The notes under the pieces: generated by a model
Database searches by the model: none
Seen by the model: only the letters and a program-made list of their open reading frames with translations
What the model was told of the DNA's origin: nothing
In this document: piece by piece, positions 33,786-44,241 of the stretch
How positions within the stretch are numbered: position 1 is the stretch's first letter
Layout of the letters: each line of letters begins with the position of its first letter
Made by a program: the position numbers and the translations under genes
Source of the DNA: Rhizomys pruinosus
Taxonomy: Eukaryota; Chordata; Mammalia; Rodentia; Spalacidae
Assembly (NCBI GenBank): GCA_009823505.1
Contig: VZQC01006319.1
Span: 1,373,510 to 1,437,509, forward strand
Direction: 5' to 3'
DNA length: 64,000 nucleotides

Positions 33786-34340
33786 ACTCTTGAACAGAAC
33801 AATGCTCACATCATTTAGCATTTCACATTTGCTTAACTTATAAATTGCCATGTGTCAAAATCATGGTGTTGTAATTGATAAGGCATGATATGTCAGGTTA
33901 TTTGAATATAATTACTTTTTGAGGTAATTGTGACCACCAGACATCTCTCATGAAGAGCTGCACATCCTTTGAGATGACTCAAATGTTGTCTTGCTACTTA
34001 AATCCCAAGTACTTAGCATTTTTAATACAGAGCTGAGGTAGGGGCATGGGGCCCTGCCGAGAGAATAAAGGAATCACACGTTGGGGGCATGCAGTGGCTT
34101 AAATGAATCACAGGTAGACTGTGGTGCGGGCAGGCTGTACAGATGGGAAAACCTTGTTTTAGGTGCCAAAGGATGCCTGCAAAGTAAAAGGCAATCAGCA
34201 GGTGTATTTTGTTTCTGGTCTGTAGCAGGAGATTGTCACCCACTGAATGGTGTCTAATACTTGACATTTCTCACGTCCACAGTATTTTTGTCAAGAGGTA
34301 ATTAGCTCTTGCCTTTCGTTGCGATTGAGCTTTCTAGTTT

Positions 34341-34390
34341 AGATATATAACTATATATATATATCTATATATATATATATATATATATAC
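34341..34390 (+). repeat. (AT)n microsatellite between PRELID3B and ATP5F1E
   Basis: AT-repeat with CTATATAT interruptions in the 1.2-kb spacer between the two genes. Confidence 0.93.
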
Positions 34391-34759
34391 TTAAACTTTT
34401 AAAATTCGTGGTTTTCTACTTTAAGCTTTCGCTTGGACATTTAAACAAGTTAAATCTATTGAGTTTTCTGACATGTTTTTCTTTTGTAATCGGATAATGT
34501 TTACAAATGAAATAACATTTCAGCTAAACAGCATTACTAAATATTAATAGTGGGACAGAAAAGTGGCTTGTGTCATTTATATTATACTTGTCTGACAGGT
34601 GTAATGCTCTGATGGACTCGAAAGCCCTCAGACTTAGGGTTATTTTACTCGGATCTAGTGATAAAATTGTACAAATTTTAATTTTGGACGCAGCTCCATC
34701 CTTTAAAATGGTTGCAAACTCTTGTTCGACTTGTTAAAAGTGCCTGGAAAGGAGAGGTC

Positions 34760-35110
34760 CAAGACCTTGGGCGGGGTGGAGCTGGGACCCAGCGGGAGCT
34801 CACCTGGAGGGCGGAACCCTCCCAGAGTTCCCGGTGGCCGGAAGGTCGGCTACGGAAGCCACGGCGCAGCCAATGGGCGGGCGCGGGGGGCGGGTGGACC
34901 GTAACGGGAAGCTCCGGGCCCCGCCCCTTCCGCTCCGGCCTGACCTTCCTGCCCCAGACCCCGCGGAGCCGATTTTGTGAAGACCCTCGGACACCATGGT
35001 GGCCTATTGGCGGCAAGCTGGACTCAGGTAGGCCCGCGGTTCGCGCCCCTCCGCCAAAATGGCGTCGCCCTGCTACCCGGCGCCCGCACCCTCCTGAGCG
35101 TACAGGGGGT
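34760..35110 (+). promoter_or_regulatory. ATP5F1E: ATP5F1E CpG-island promoter
   Basis: TATA-less GC-rich block around exon 1. It holds a CCAAT box at 34870-34874 followed directly by a GGGCGGGCG GC box. ETS-type CCGGAAG and ACGGAAG motifs lie near 34840-34860. A YY1-type CAAAATGGCG sits at 35055-35064, just inside intron 1. ETS plus YY1 near the start is common in nuclear OXPHOS genes. Confidence 0.8.
34996..35027 (+). CDS. ATP5F1E: ATP5F1E coding exon 1
   Basis: Encodes residues 1-10 plus AG of Ser11. The donor is GTAGGC. Phase and split codon match those expected for the gene. Confidence 0.95.
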
Positions 35111-36977
35111 CCACAGTGCCTTGCATGTTAATAATCAGTACCTCTTCCTAGGTCTGCAGCCGGTGACAGCCCCAAACTGCAGAGCTGGGGGCGAGGGGAG
35201 GGGCAGGACTTGCCCTGCAGTGGGCACAATGGTGGGGCAGGGTCCGCACCCGGCTGCCTTGCTCCGGGTCATTAGGTGGAGAAGGGCCGTCTAGAATAGC
35301 ATTCTGCAGGCCCCGCTCCCGCCTGCAGCCCACGTGAATTAATCGGGGTCCTGCCAAGGTTTGTGGCTTGGGTGGATTGTCGTCCCAGTTAGACAGCATT
35401 TACGAAGCCCTCTTGTGTGGCATCCCTGCATTTTCACACCCCTCATCCCAGCCCCCTGCAGACCAGGTGTTAGTACCCTTTGTTTTTGCAGGTGCATAAA
35501 CTGAAAAGGTTAAACAGTCTAAAGGAGTTGGAAACAGTCCTTGGAGCCTTCACCACTAACTCTCCCAAACAAATCCTAAAACAAACTTTCAACAACCACC
35601 ACCATCTTCTTCCTGTTTTCAAAAAGTTTGAAAAGTGCTCAGACATCTTTTGGGAAAATATGATGTTGGCAGGGTCCATGTCCTAAATGCCCTGTTAGCC
35701 ATTTTGCCAGGACTGTTGATGTTCTCTAAGAACTTTTTCTTTTTTTTTTTTAGTATTTTTTTAAAAGCCATTTATTTTATTATTTTTTAAAAGCCATTTA
35801 TTGTATTGTATTGTGTTTTTTTGAGACAGGGTCTCCTTTTAGTCCCAGCTGGCCTGGAGCTCACTATGTAGACCAAACAGGCCTTGAACTCACAGAGATT
35901 TGCCTGCCTCTGCCTCCCAAGTGCTGGGATTAAAGGCATGCGCCACCACACCCAGCCTAAGATGGTTCTTAGCTGACATGTGGGTGCTGAGATTCAAACC
36001 CAGGTCCTCTGCAAGAATAGTCAGTGCTCTTTAAACGCTGAGCCATCTCTCCAGCCCCAGAACTTTTTCATTTAGAGACTTGACCAGGAGGCAACTTGAA
36101 AGACAAAACCCAGTATTCCCAGAAAAGCCTTTAAAGAGTTTTTCATAAAAAGCTCAATTTTTTTTCTAATTATATAGACCTTGTGGAAATAATATAAAGA
36201 AAACAATTTAAATACAGAAATGATCTGGGAAATCAAGAGTGTGGAGTTCCATTCACATTTTCATGTGTTTTTTTACACTGTGGGATTTTAAAAAAAGTGT
36301 GTTCATGAATCCTTTTTTAAATTAATATGCCCAGAGCCGTGCATGGTGGTGCACGCCTTTAATCCTAGCACTTGGGAGGCAGAGGCAGGCAGGATCTTTG
36401 TGAGTTCAAGGCCAGCCTGGTCTACAGAGTGAGTTCCAGGTCAGCTGGGGCTACAGGGAGACCCTGTCTCAAAAAGACCAAAAAAAAAAAAAATGCCAAG
36501 AAGAAATTTTGATCACCCTTCCAAGCACCAGTTAATTTGGGGGCACATTTCTAATTTCTTTAGGTTATTTTTGCCATAAACCTCCCCCCTTTTTGAGACA
36601 GGGTCCCCCTAAAGTCCCAGCTGCCCTGGAGCTCCCCATGTAATCTAGACTGGCCTGGAACTCAGAGATTGGCTGCCTCTGCCTCCCAAGGGCTGGGATT
36701 AAAGGTGTGCAGCACACCACACACCTGGCGTCGCATAACCCAATTTTAAATTGAGTTCATGCAATGACTTATGACCAAGCCAAAGTTAAAATAGAAAAGC
36801 AAGACGCCAGGCCTTGCCATTGATAATTAATGGTGCATCTTTTCTGTCTCCAGCTATATCCGGTTCTCCCAGATCTGTGCAAAAGCAGTGAGGGATGCCC
36901 TGAAGACAGAATTCAAAGCAAATGCCGAGAAGACTTCTGGCAGCAGCATAAAGATTGTAAAGGTGAAGAAGGAGTAA
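34996..36977 (+). CDS. ATP5F1E: ATP5F1E, mitochondrial ATP synthase subunit epsilon, complete
   Basis: Two coding exons (34996-35027 and 36854-36977) join to a 51-residue protein, the family length. It starts [11 protein letters not shown], continues [20 protein letters not shown] and ends KIVKVKKE. The protein is the epsilon subunit of the F1 central stalk, sitting with gamma and delta in the mitochondrial matrix and needed for F1 assembly (established for the family). It has no cleavable presequence, as is usual for this subunit. The ATG context ACACCATGG is strong. Exon 2 ends at 36980, three bases after the stop, and a separate 3' UTR exon begins at 38795. A solo LTR and unique sequence fill the intron between. 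The gene lies head-to-tail behind PRELID3B. No disabling change is seen, and an expressed gene with introns rules out a retrocopy. Confidence 0.97.
35806..36057 (-). mobile_element. Reversed B1 joined to a reversed B2 fragment
   Basis: B1 at 35818-35957, then the B2 head portion at 35958-36057 (ends CCATCTCTCCAGCCCC). In ATP5F1E intron 1. Confidence 0.87.
36343..36493 (+). mobile_element. B1 SINE
   Basis: GCCGTGCATGGTGGTGCACG to CTCAAAAAGACC plus A tail, ATP5F1E intron 1. Confidence 0.9.
36588..36730 (-). mobile_element. Old B1 SINE, reversed
   Basis: GAGACAGGGTCCCCCTAAAG to CACACACCTGGCG, diverged, about 125 bases before ATP5F1E exon 2. Confidence 0.75.
36854..36977 (+). CDS. ATP5F1E: ATP5F1E coding exon 2
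   Basis: The acceptor TGTCTCCAG opens it. Completes Ser11, encodes through residue 51 and stops at TAA 36975-36977. The donor GTAAGT begins at 36981, so the exon carries only three UTR bases. Confidence 0.95.
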
Positions 36978-37072
36978 ATGGTAAGTTACTATTATAAAGT
37001 TGTAGCCCACCCAAGTCAGGGACTTCAGGAGGCCAACTGAGGAAGTTCTGAGAAACAATTATCCTGGACTGC

Positions 37073-37444
37073 ATTCCTGCAACCTAAGAAATGTTGCTGT
37101 AACATCCTGCAATCATGCCTCACCAGAGACCAGAACCAGGCCTCAGTCTCACTCAAGATGCTCCTACTGATACCAGTCACAGGTCCCAGTTTCCCTCAAG
37201 ATGCTTGTATTGATACCAGCCACAGACCTACCTACGCCCATTCCCCAAACTCCTTGTCCCCACTTCCTTGTAATCTCACTTCTTGTGTGCCTGGGTATAA
37301 AACTGCCATTTGGGGTACATTCTATTGCTGGTCATCCTAATCCCAACGCAGGCAGTCTCCATGCCTGAAATAAACCCGACTTCCTTCCCATCGGAGTCCT
37401 GACTCTCCCTCTGCACCAAGTCTCCCCTCAAAATGAACCTAACA
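37073..37444 (+). mobile_element. Solo ERV-like LTR in ATP5F1E intron 2
   Basis: LTR-like organisation without internal region. The U3-like part has two imperfect copies of a block beginning CTCAAGATGCT and containing GATACCAG (from about 37152 and 37195). A TATA-like GGTATAAAAC follows near 37293, then TGAAATAAACCCGACTTCC near 37366 as a poly(A) signal, and the end is near CCTAACA. The spacing is that of a gammaretrovirus-type (ERV1) LTR in sense with ATP5F1E. The 5' edge is uncertain and no clear target duplication was found. Family assignment is inference. Confidence 0.55.
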
Positions 37445-38790
37445 ACTGTCTGTTCAGAAGAATTGCCTCTGAAGTATTCAGAGCACCATAAAAACCCAAA
37501 CTAATTTTCATTTGGGATTCTGTTCATTTTTCAGTCGATCAGTGCATCTTGAATTAGTTACTGAAGTAATCATTTAAAGCATGAGGTTTTGGACATCTTG
37601 TGGCATGATAAAAGAGTGCCCTTTTGAGCCCTGACAAGCAGAATAATTGGCACATTGATTTTTGGTGCATTTAGTGATGCTGAGGTAGAGAGCCATCTTA
37701 TTTTAATTAAACCTGTTTCATTTGTCTGCACAAAATCAAATAATTTGGAGGGCAAACTTCCCCTCTTTTGTAATTGCTATTGGAGTTATGTAACAGTTTG
37801 GGAGCATGAAAAATGACAGTGCTTTGCATTTTTCTTTTCCCTACCTCTGCTAATATCCTCACAAATCAGTTCTTCCTGAACACAAGGGCACAGGTGCAGG
37901 CCGGGGTCTGGCTGTTTTAATAAGCAGTGAGCAGCAGAACATGACTGAATCCTGCGTTGCTAGGTCTGCTGTGCTCTTGTAGTCTTTGCTTCATTTAATT
38001 CTGCAAAGATGTTGGTGTAGAGTTTCGTTCTGTACAGACTCTTGGAGATCCAGACTACAGGAGTGATTGGATCTCTGAGCTGCTTTATTGACATTGTTAT
38101 TTCAGAGATAAGCAAGGCATGTTATCAGGGATGTGCTTCAGATTCATTTTCTTCTTTTACTCTTGAAAGGCTTCCGCCCTGCAGTAGCACTGTGGCAAGC
38201 ATTCAGCCTTTGGCAGCTGGTACTCATGGGCAGGGTTACTTATTGAAACTGTCTCCCCTAAGCACTTTTCATTTTCATTTTGAATTAGTAAATATTTTAT
38301 TAGAAGCCTGGAGATGCAGTGTTTTGAATTGGGCCCTTTCCTTGAAGCTCTCTGTCCAGTCTCATCATTTTGAGCAGCAAGACCTGGTTTTATGCTGGGC
38401 CATTGGGTTTCCACAGCAAGATGAGTGGAGCAACTCAGCCTGCTGGCAGCCACACTGCACCAGACACCAGTCTGCAGCTGACTCCTGTGACTTTGCCTGT
38501 GCTTTGGGGTCAGCAATTTATGTCTGGCTCCTACAAACAAAGTGTGGACACCTCTCTTTATGTCCTACCACAGTGAGGACCCCAGCCTGTACCACAGGGG
38601 GAACTTAGTGTCTTTTGAAGGCAAAGTCATTTCTGTCATGCTCAGAGAGATTTGCTCACAGACAGCCAGTGCTCGGCCTCCTGTGAGTGTCCACTACAGT
38701 GACATTTGCAGGTCCCTGTGGGGGTTATCTTGTTCACATTGCGTATTAAGAAAACACCTAGCTTGAACTGTGACACTTTTATTTTGCTTC
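37445..38790. other. ATP5F1E intron 2, unique sequence
   Basis: No repeat and no spliceable coding exon recognised. A 188-codon open frame here (38042-38608) has no features I recognise. Confidence 0.5.
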
Positions 38791-38794
38791 CTAG

Positions 38795-38945
38795 ACCCTG
38801 ACTGAAGCTTGCAGTGCTGTGTCTGGATGGTGAAGATATGTGGACACCTGCTTTGACAAATTGAAATCAGCCACAACCTCATGGAGAAAAAAGCAATACC
38901 TGTTCATAAATTGATGATGCCAATAAATTAACACAGCTCACTCTT
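38795..38945 (+). other. ATP5F1E: ATP5F1E 3' UTR exon
   Basis: The acceptor TTGCTTCCTAG ends at 38794, and an AATAAA at 38922-38927 ends the exon near 38945. In human the last ATP5F1E exon is likewise entirely non-coding. Confidence 0.8.
38922..38927 (+). terminator. ATP5F1E: ATP5F1E poly(A) signal
   Basis: Canonical AATAAA about 125 nt into the non-coding last exon. A TTGCTTCC/TTTCTGCC-rich stretch downstream could be the GU-rich element. Confidence 0.8.
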
Positions 38946-39713
38946 GCTTCCGGCCTTGCTTTCTGCCGTTCTTTATAGGGGTTGTGCACACAGAGAGGAG
39001 TGTGACTCTAGGAACCAGAGTGTCTTACAAGGAGGGAAGGGCTAGGATAATTCTAATGACCAAATGCATACAGAAAATACTACTTATGTGTCTCAAAGTA
39101 GAAAGTTCTGTTTTCCCTGGCATTAATTAATGAAAGTTGGACACTGTCCTTGGAGGCTGTGTTGTCCCTCATCTCTGAATTGCAGTCGCTGAGATAGTGG
39201 TTCTGCTGAGATCCATCCACCTTGCCTTTCTGTCTGGACAGCAGTGTCTCCAGGTTGTTCTGGTTAGCCAGTGACCCAAATGAAAGTAATTGCTAACAGC
39301 GCACTTTAGAAGACAAACTACAACTCATCTTTGCTACATAAAACCTGTGGAGAAGAGCCATTAATGTGAGAATTTATCTAGGCACAAAGTCCTTTTCATG
39401 TCATTAATCTGTGTTTTCTGGTAGCATTTCTCTCACAGGGATGGAGGCAGAGCTGTTCAGTGCCTCATATCCTGCACTGATTGCTGAGCTGCAATTAAAA
39501 CTTGAGATTCTTTTTTTTTTTAAAACTTGAGATTCTTAACAACAGGTTTGGGCATAGTGATTCCGACACTTAGACTGAGCAGTCATTGTATTATATGTTT
39601 AGGGACAAAGTGTTCTGTTTCTTTGAAGCATGGTGCATAAACCACTGCAAAGCTGACCGCACATTTTGACCTTTTGGAAAGTGGAGAAATAAGAGATTTG
39701 GGGAACTTATTTT

Positions 39714-39927
39714 AAAATTTTTCATTTTATGCATATGAGTGTACTGTCTGCATGTAGGTTGGTGCACTCGTGTCGTGCAATGCTGCAGAGGTCAGAGGAG
39801 GGCGTCGGATTCCCCTGGAACTGGAGTTAAGACGGTCCTTAGCCACCATGTGGGTGCTGGGAATCGAACCCAGGTCCTCTGTAAGAGCAGTCGGTGCTCT
39901 TAACCGCTGAGCCAACTCTCCAGCCCC
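39714..39927 (-). mobile_element. B2 SINE, reversed
   Basis: TATGAGTGTACTGTCTGCAT to CAACTCTCCAGCCCC. About 0.8 kb after the ATP5F1E 3' end. Confidence 0.9.
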
Positions 39928-40526
39928 AATTTTGGGAACATTTCTAGAATCAGCACTCACCATGGTGCTTAAATTCACAGTAATTTACCAGAACTGAAGA
40001 AATGTCTTTGTGGCTTCTGGGGACGACTTCCTGCTCCCCCCCCCCACCACCACCACCACCACACACACTTGACCTGTGGGTTTTATTGGCTTCTCTGCAT
40101 AGGTACAGGAGGAGGGGCAGTAGACAGCAGCTTGGGAGCCCCAGGAGTTAGCCTAGAGCCAAGATCCTGCTGTTGGGAGTTAAAACAGTGCCCACAGAGG
40201 AATCCCAAGACCATGGGCCTTTTTTATTTTTATTTTATTTTGACCATGGGGCTTTTAAAAACTAATAAGCAGAAGCTGAAATGATTTCTAGCTAAGGAAC
40301 AGTCATTTATTGGGGGGGGGGATGATTTGAAGAATTGGATGATTTGAAATGAGACTTGGGGACAAGGATGAAAGTAACTAAAGACAAAATTTATTGTCCA
40401 AGATTCTGTGAGGGTCTTTCTCTGATTTAAAAAAGGTTCCAAACCCACAACTGCTTGCAAATTGGTTTTACATGAAGAATGCTTGTACTCATAAATTATC
40501 ACTTATTGTTAAAAAATGAAAAAAAA

Positions 40527-40694
40527 AGCCGGGCGTGGTGGCGCACGCCTTTAATCCTAGCACTTGGGAGGCAGATGCAGGCAGATCTTTGAGTTCAAGG
40601 CCAGCCTGGTCTACAGAGTGAGTTCCAGGACAGCTGGGACTACAGGGAGACCCTGTCTTGAAAAGACCAAAAAAAAAAAAAAAAAAAAAAAAAC
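40527..40694 (+). mobile_element. B1 SINE with long A tail
   Basis: GCCGGGCGTGGTGGCGCACG to GAAAAGACC plus a tail of more than 20 A. It looks young. Confidence 0.92.
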
Positions 40695-40859
40695 CAAAGA
40701 TGCAGGACAGTTATGGCAGGATGCATGATCTGGGATGGGGTGGGGTGGGGTTGGGGGGAAGGGAAAGGGAAATATGCCTGAACTGAATTGGAAAATGATG
40801 TATGAAATACACGAACCATCAATAAAAAAATGAAAATTAAAAAAAGACAAAATAAAATA

Positions 40860-41940
40860 AAGTTCCAAACCAACTCTATGATGATGTAAACTCAAATCCA
40901 TGCCACAGGGAGCTACAGGACAACTGCCTAGGTGAATAAGGGGCCCCTGACCAGACACCTGTGTGTCCCTAGCTACTTGGATGGTACCTGACACACTGAA
41001 GAAATAATCTCCTTGTCAAAAAGCAAAGGAATCAGACAATCTCTAAAATTTTATGACTGCTGTCTGGATTTCAAGAGACACCAATGTCTCCATAGCAACC
41101 AGACCACCAAATGAATCCACTTTTCAAGTTCAGGAGAGATGGGCTTCTCAGGTTTTCTGCCTGATGGTTTTTAATCTACTTGTACCATACAAAAGAGTGG
41201 GCGGTGAGAGCATTTTGAAATATTTTTAACTACTCAGTCTGGGTAGTCAGTCTCCAAGAAAAGGAATTTATTTAGCCTAAAATCAAACAATTTAGTCATT
41301 TAAATTGAATTTTTGTATTTTAATGATTATTATTGAGCAAACAAGTCTTCATAAACAATTCAGAAAAAAAAATTTTTTTAAAGACGTTTGTATTCTTGCA
41401 TCTATTTAATTGCCTTTCTACGTTTTAGCAGGAAAGTCCAATGGAAACATGCAGGTGAATTCTTAGGGCATCACGGGTCCTAAGTCCTCAGCATCCAAGG
41501 AAGTATCCCCTTCAAACCAAGCGTGTACTCATGCAGTTTCTTACTAAATCTAGTGCTTTTGACTCACACAAGCAGAAAGTACTGAACATATTTTGGGCTT
41601 TTTTCAGTTTTCTAAACAGGAGATGTCTGTGGTAGCAATGGCAGGACCTAATTTTCTCTTGATGCATATTTTAATTATTTCCCCCACAATGTACACATGA
41701 AGAGACTGAAGTTTCCAGAATGAACAAATTCATCCCTCCACCGGCTGCTTTATTATTGCTGATTATAAATCAGGACCTGAAAGAGTAGCTCATCAAAAGA
41801 ATACTTGCCTAGCATACATACCCCAAGGCCAGGGTTCTATCTCCAGCACCATGGAAAAAAGAGAAGAAAAAAAAAATCACGATATGAGAACTCTGAGAGG
41901 GTTGGAGCTTTTTCCCATTAAGTGGATCAAAGTAGAGCTG
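40860..41940. other. Intergenic, largely unique
   Basis: No gene seen. Contains minus-strand AATAAA/ATTAAA hexamers that could serve TUBB1 (41749, near 41171). Confidence 0.4.
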
Positions 41941-41941
41941 G

Positions 41942-42133
41942 GGGTAACTCTAGCCAGACATCAGGACCCCAATGGTAACTCTAGCTGGACATCAGGACCC
42001 CAATGGTAACTCTAGCCAGACATCAGGACCCCAATGGTAACTCTAGCCAGACATCAGGACCCCAATGGTAGGTAACTCTAGCCGGACATCAGGACCCCAA
42101 TGGTAATTCTAGCCGGACATCAGGACCCCAATG
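41942..42133 (+). repeat. 31-bp minisatellite, 6 copies, downstream of TUBB1
   Basis: Six head-to-tail units of GGTAACTCTAGCCAGACATC+AGGACCCCAAT. They differ by single CCAG/CTGG/CCGG changes, and one copy has a 4-base GGTA insertion. Confidence 0.95.
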
Positions 42134-42134
42134 G

Positions 42135-43165
42135 TACCAGAGAAGCTGAAGTGCTGCTGCGCCTCAGACCCAGGTAAACTGCGATTAAGTAGTTACAGGT
42201 GACTTGATCAGGCCCCATTGTGACGTGAGCAGATTAAAATCATCATAGCTAAGCTGTGTCAGCATGCAGACGTTGATGGCAACTTCTGAGAATTAATCTG
42301 AACTGTAAAAGTTTCCAAGTAAGCCGATGTCTTGTCTGCTGAGGACACTGTGGTGTCAGCTTTGTTTCTACCTTTGAGTAGTTGCTGAGCAAGCTCCGTG
42401 CCCTTTCCCAGAGAATGGAGAGGCAGTGGAGCAGTTTCAGGGAGTGATTACTGAGTAAAATGAAAAGGGCAGCTGTAAATCGCCTTTAAAAGTAAAACCC
42501 AGGATGATTGTTAACAAGTTCCGTGAATCTAGTACTAATAAGCAACCTAAAATATGTCAATCTGTATCGGAAGCAAGATCAGGGGACTGGAGCCCTTTAG
42601 TTCCACTTGTCTAGTGGGGGCAGGCAGGGTGGAGGACCAGCTTCTATCATCTCCCTTGACTCTCCAGTTAGTGTGTTGAGTTGGACACAAGGTCTACACT
42701 GTGCACTTGTGCAGGCTGATCACAGTTCCTTGACCCTGAATCTCCCATCTCTCCTTAGGCACCTGGTTTTTCTGGGATTGTAAAAGAGAGACTGGCGGAA
42801 ACATCTTAGCAGCCCTAGGTACCCAGAACTGTTGCCAAAAGGTTGAAGAAGGACCCTCAGCTGCAAGGAGTCCTGGCAACCCCACAGGCTGGTACGGAGT
42901 TCTGCAGGTAGTTAGTGAAATAAAGGGGCCCCTTACAGTAAATTCACTTGCTATTAAGAAATGAAAGTCAAGAGGCGTGCACTGGACATAGGCTAGCAAC
43001 TGTGGGCAGAGACCCTAATTCCCCCAGCTCTCCCCACCCCTCCCACAATCCCTTTCCCTAGCTGTACTGAGGTGAGGGCAGGCTCTAGGGGCCTGCAGAA
43101 CAGCCACAAATCCTGCTAGAAACTAACTTCAGGAAGTCACTACCCTGGCTTCTTCCGGGCTAATC
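42135..43165. other. TUBB1 3'-flanking / probable 3' UTR
   Basis: Unique sequence directly downstream of the TUBB1 stop (minus strand). No clear near poly(A) signal, so the UTR extent is undecided. Confidence 0.4.
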
Positions 43166-44241
43166 CTATTTGTCTTCTGCTTCCATTTCTGCCTCCTCTG
43201 ACCCTCCCCCTTCACTCTCCTCTGACCCTGCTTTGGCCTCTTGAAATTGCTGGTATTCAGACACCAGATCCTGGATGTCACTCTCAGCCTCCCCAAATTC
43301 ACTTATGTCCATTCCCTCGCTGGTGTACCAGTGTACAAAAGCTCTCCTTTTGAACATGGCGGAGAAGTGCCCAGAGACCCTAGTGAACAGCTCCTGGATG
43401 GCTGTGTTGTTACCGAGGAAAGTGGCCGCCATGTTTAGGCCCCGGGGTGGGATATCACACACCGCCACCTTGACGTTGTTGGGAATCCAATCCACAAAAC
43501 AGCTGCTGTTCCTCGTCTGCACAGACAGCAGCTGTTGATCCACTTCCTTCATGGACATCTTACCCCGGAAGATGCAGGCCACAGTCAGGTAGCGCCCACG
43601 GCGAGGGTCGCAGGCAGCCATGATGTTGCGGGCATCAAACATCTGCTGGGTGAGCTCAGCCACTGAGAGGGCCCGGTACTGCTGGCTGCCATGGGCCGTG
43701 AGTGGAGCGAAGCCGGGCATGAAGAAGTGAAGTCGAGGGAAGGGCACCATGTTCACCGCCAGCTTGCGCAGGTCTGCGTTGAGCTGGCCGGGGAAACGCA
43801 GGGAAGTGGTGATGCCACTCATGGTCAAGGACACGAGGTGGTTGAGGTCCCCATATGTGGGGGTTGTCAGCTTCAGGGTGCGGAAGCAAATGTCATAGAG
43901 GGCCTCGTTGTCAATGCAGAAGCAAGCGTCTGTGTTCTCGATGAGCTGGTGGATGGACAACACTGCGTTGTAGGGTTCCACCACGGTGTCTGACACCTTG
44001 GGAGAAGGCATGACGCTGAAGGCATTAAGGATCCGGTCCGGGTACTCCTCCCGGATCTTGTTCATGAGCAGGGTGCCCATGCCCGAGCCGGTGCCCCCAC
44101 CTAGGGAGTGCACAGTCTGGAAGCCCTGCAGGAAATCGCAGCTCTCGCTTTCTCGCCTCACCACATCCATGACATTCTCAATCAGCTCGGCTCCTTCTGT
44201 GTAGTGGCCCTTGGCCCAGTTGTTACCAGCGCCTGAGTTAC
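43166..44241 (-). CDS. TUBB1: TUBB1 coding exon 4 (terminal)
   Basis: The acceptor CTGACCTCAG opens it. Completes Gly93 and encodes through residue 450, then TAG at 43166-43168. It holds the bulk of the GTPase domain, the intermediate domain and the C-terminal helices. The 3' UTR end is not fixed; minus-strand AATAAA or ATTAAA candidates at 41749-41754 and near 41171 are possible. Confidence 0.96.

Noticed and set aside
38042..38608. 188-codon open frame in ATP5F1E intron 2
   Set aside because: No recognisable domain, no CpG island or splice context, and within an intron of a well-defined gene.
41942..42133. CRISPR-like array
   Set aside because: Units are directly adjacent with no spacers, in a eukaryotic intergenic region; it is a minisatellite.
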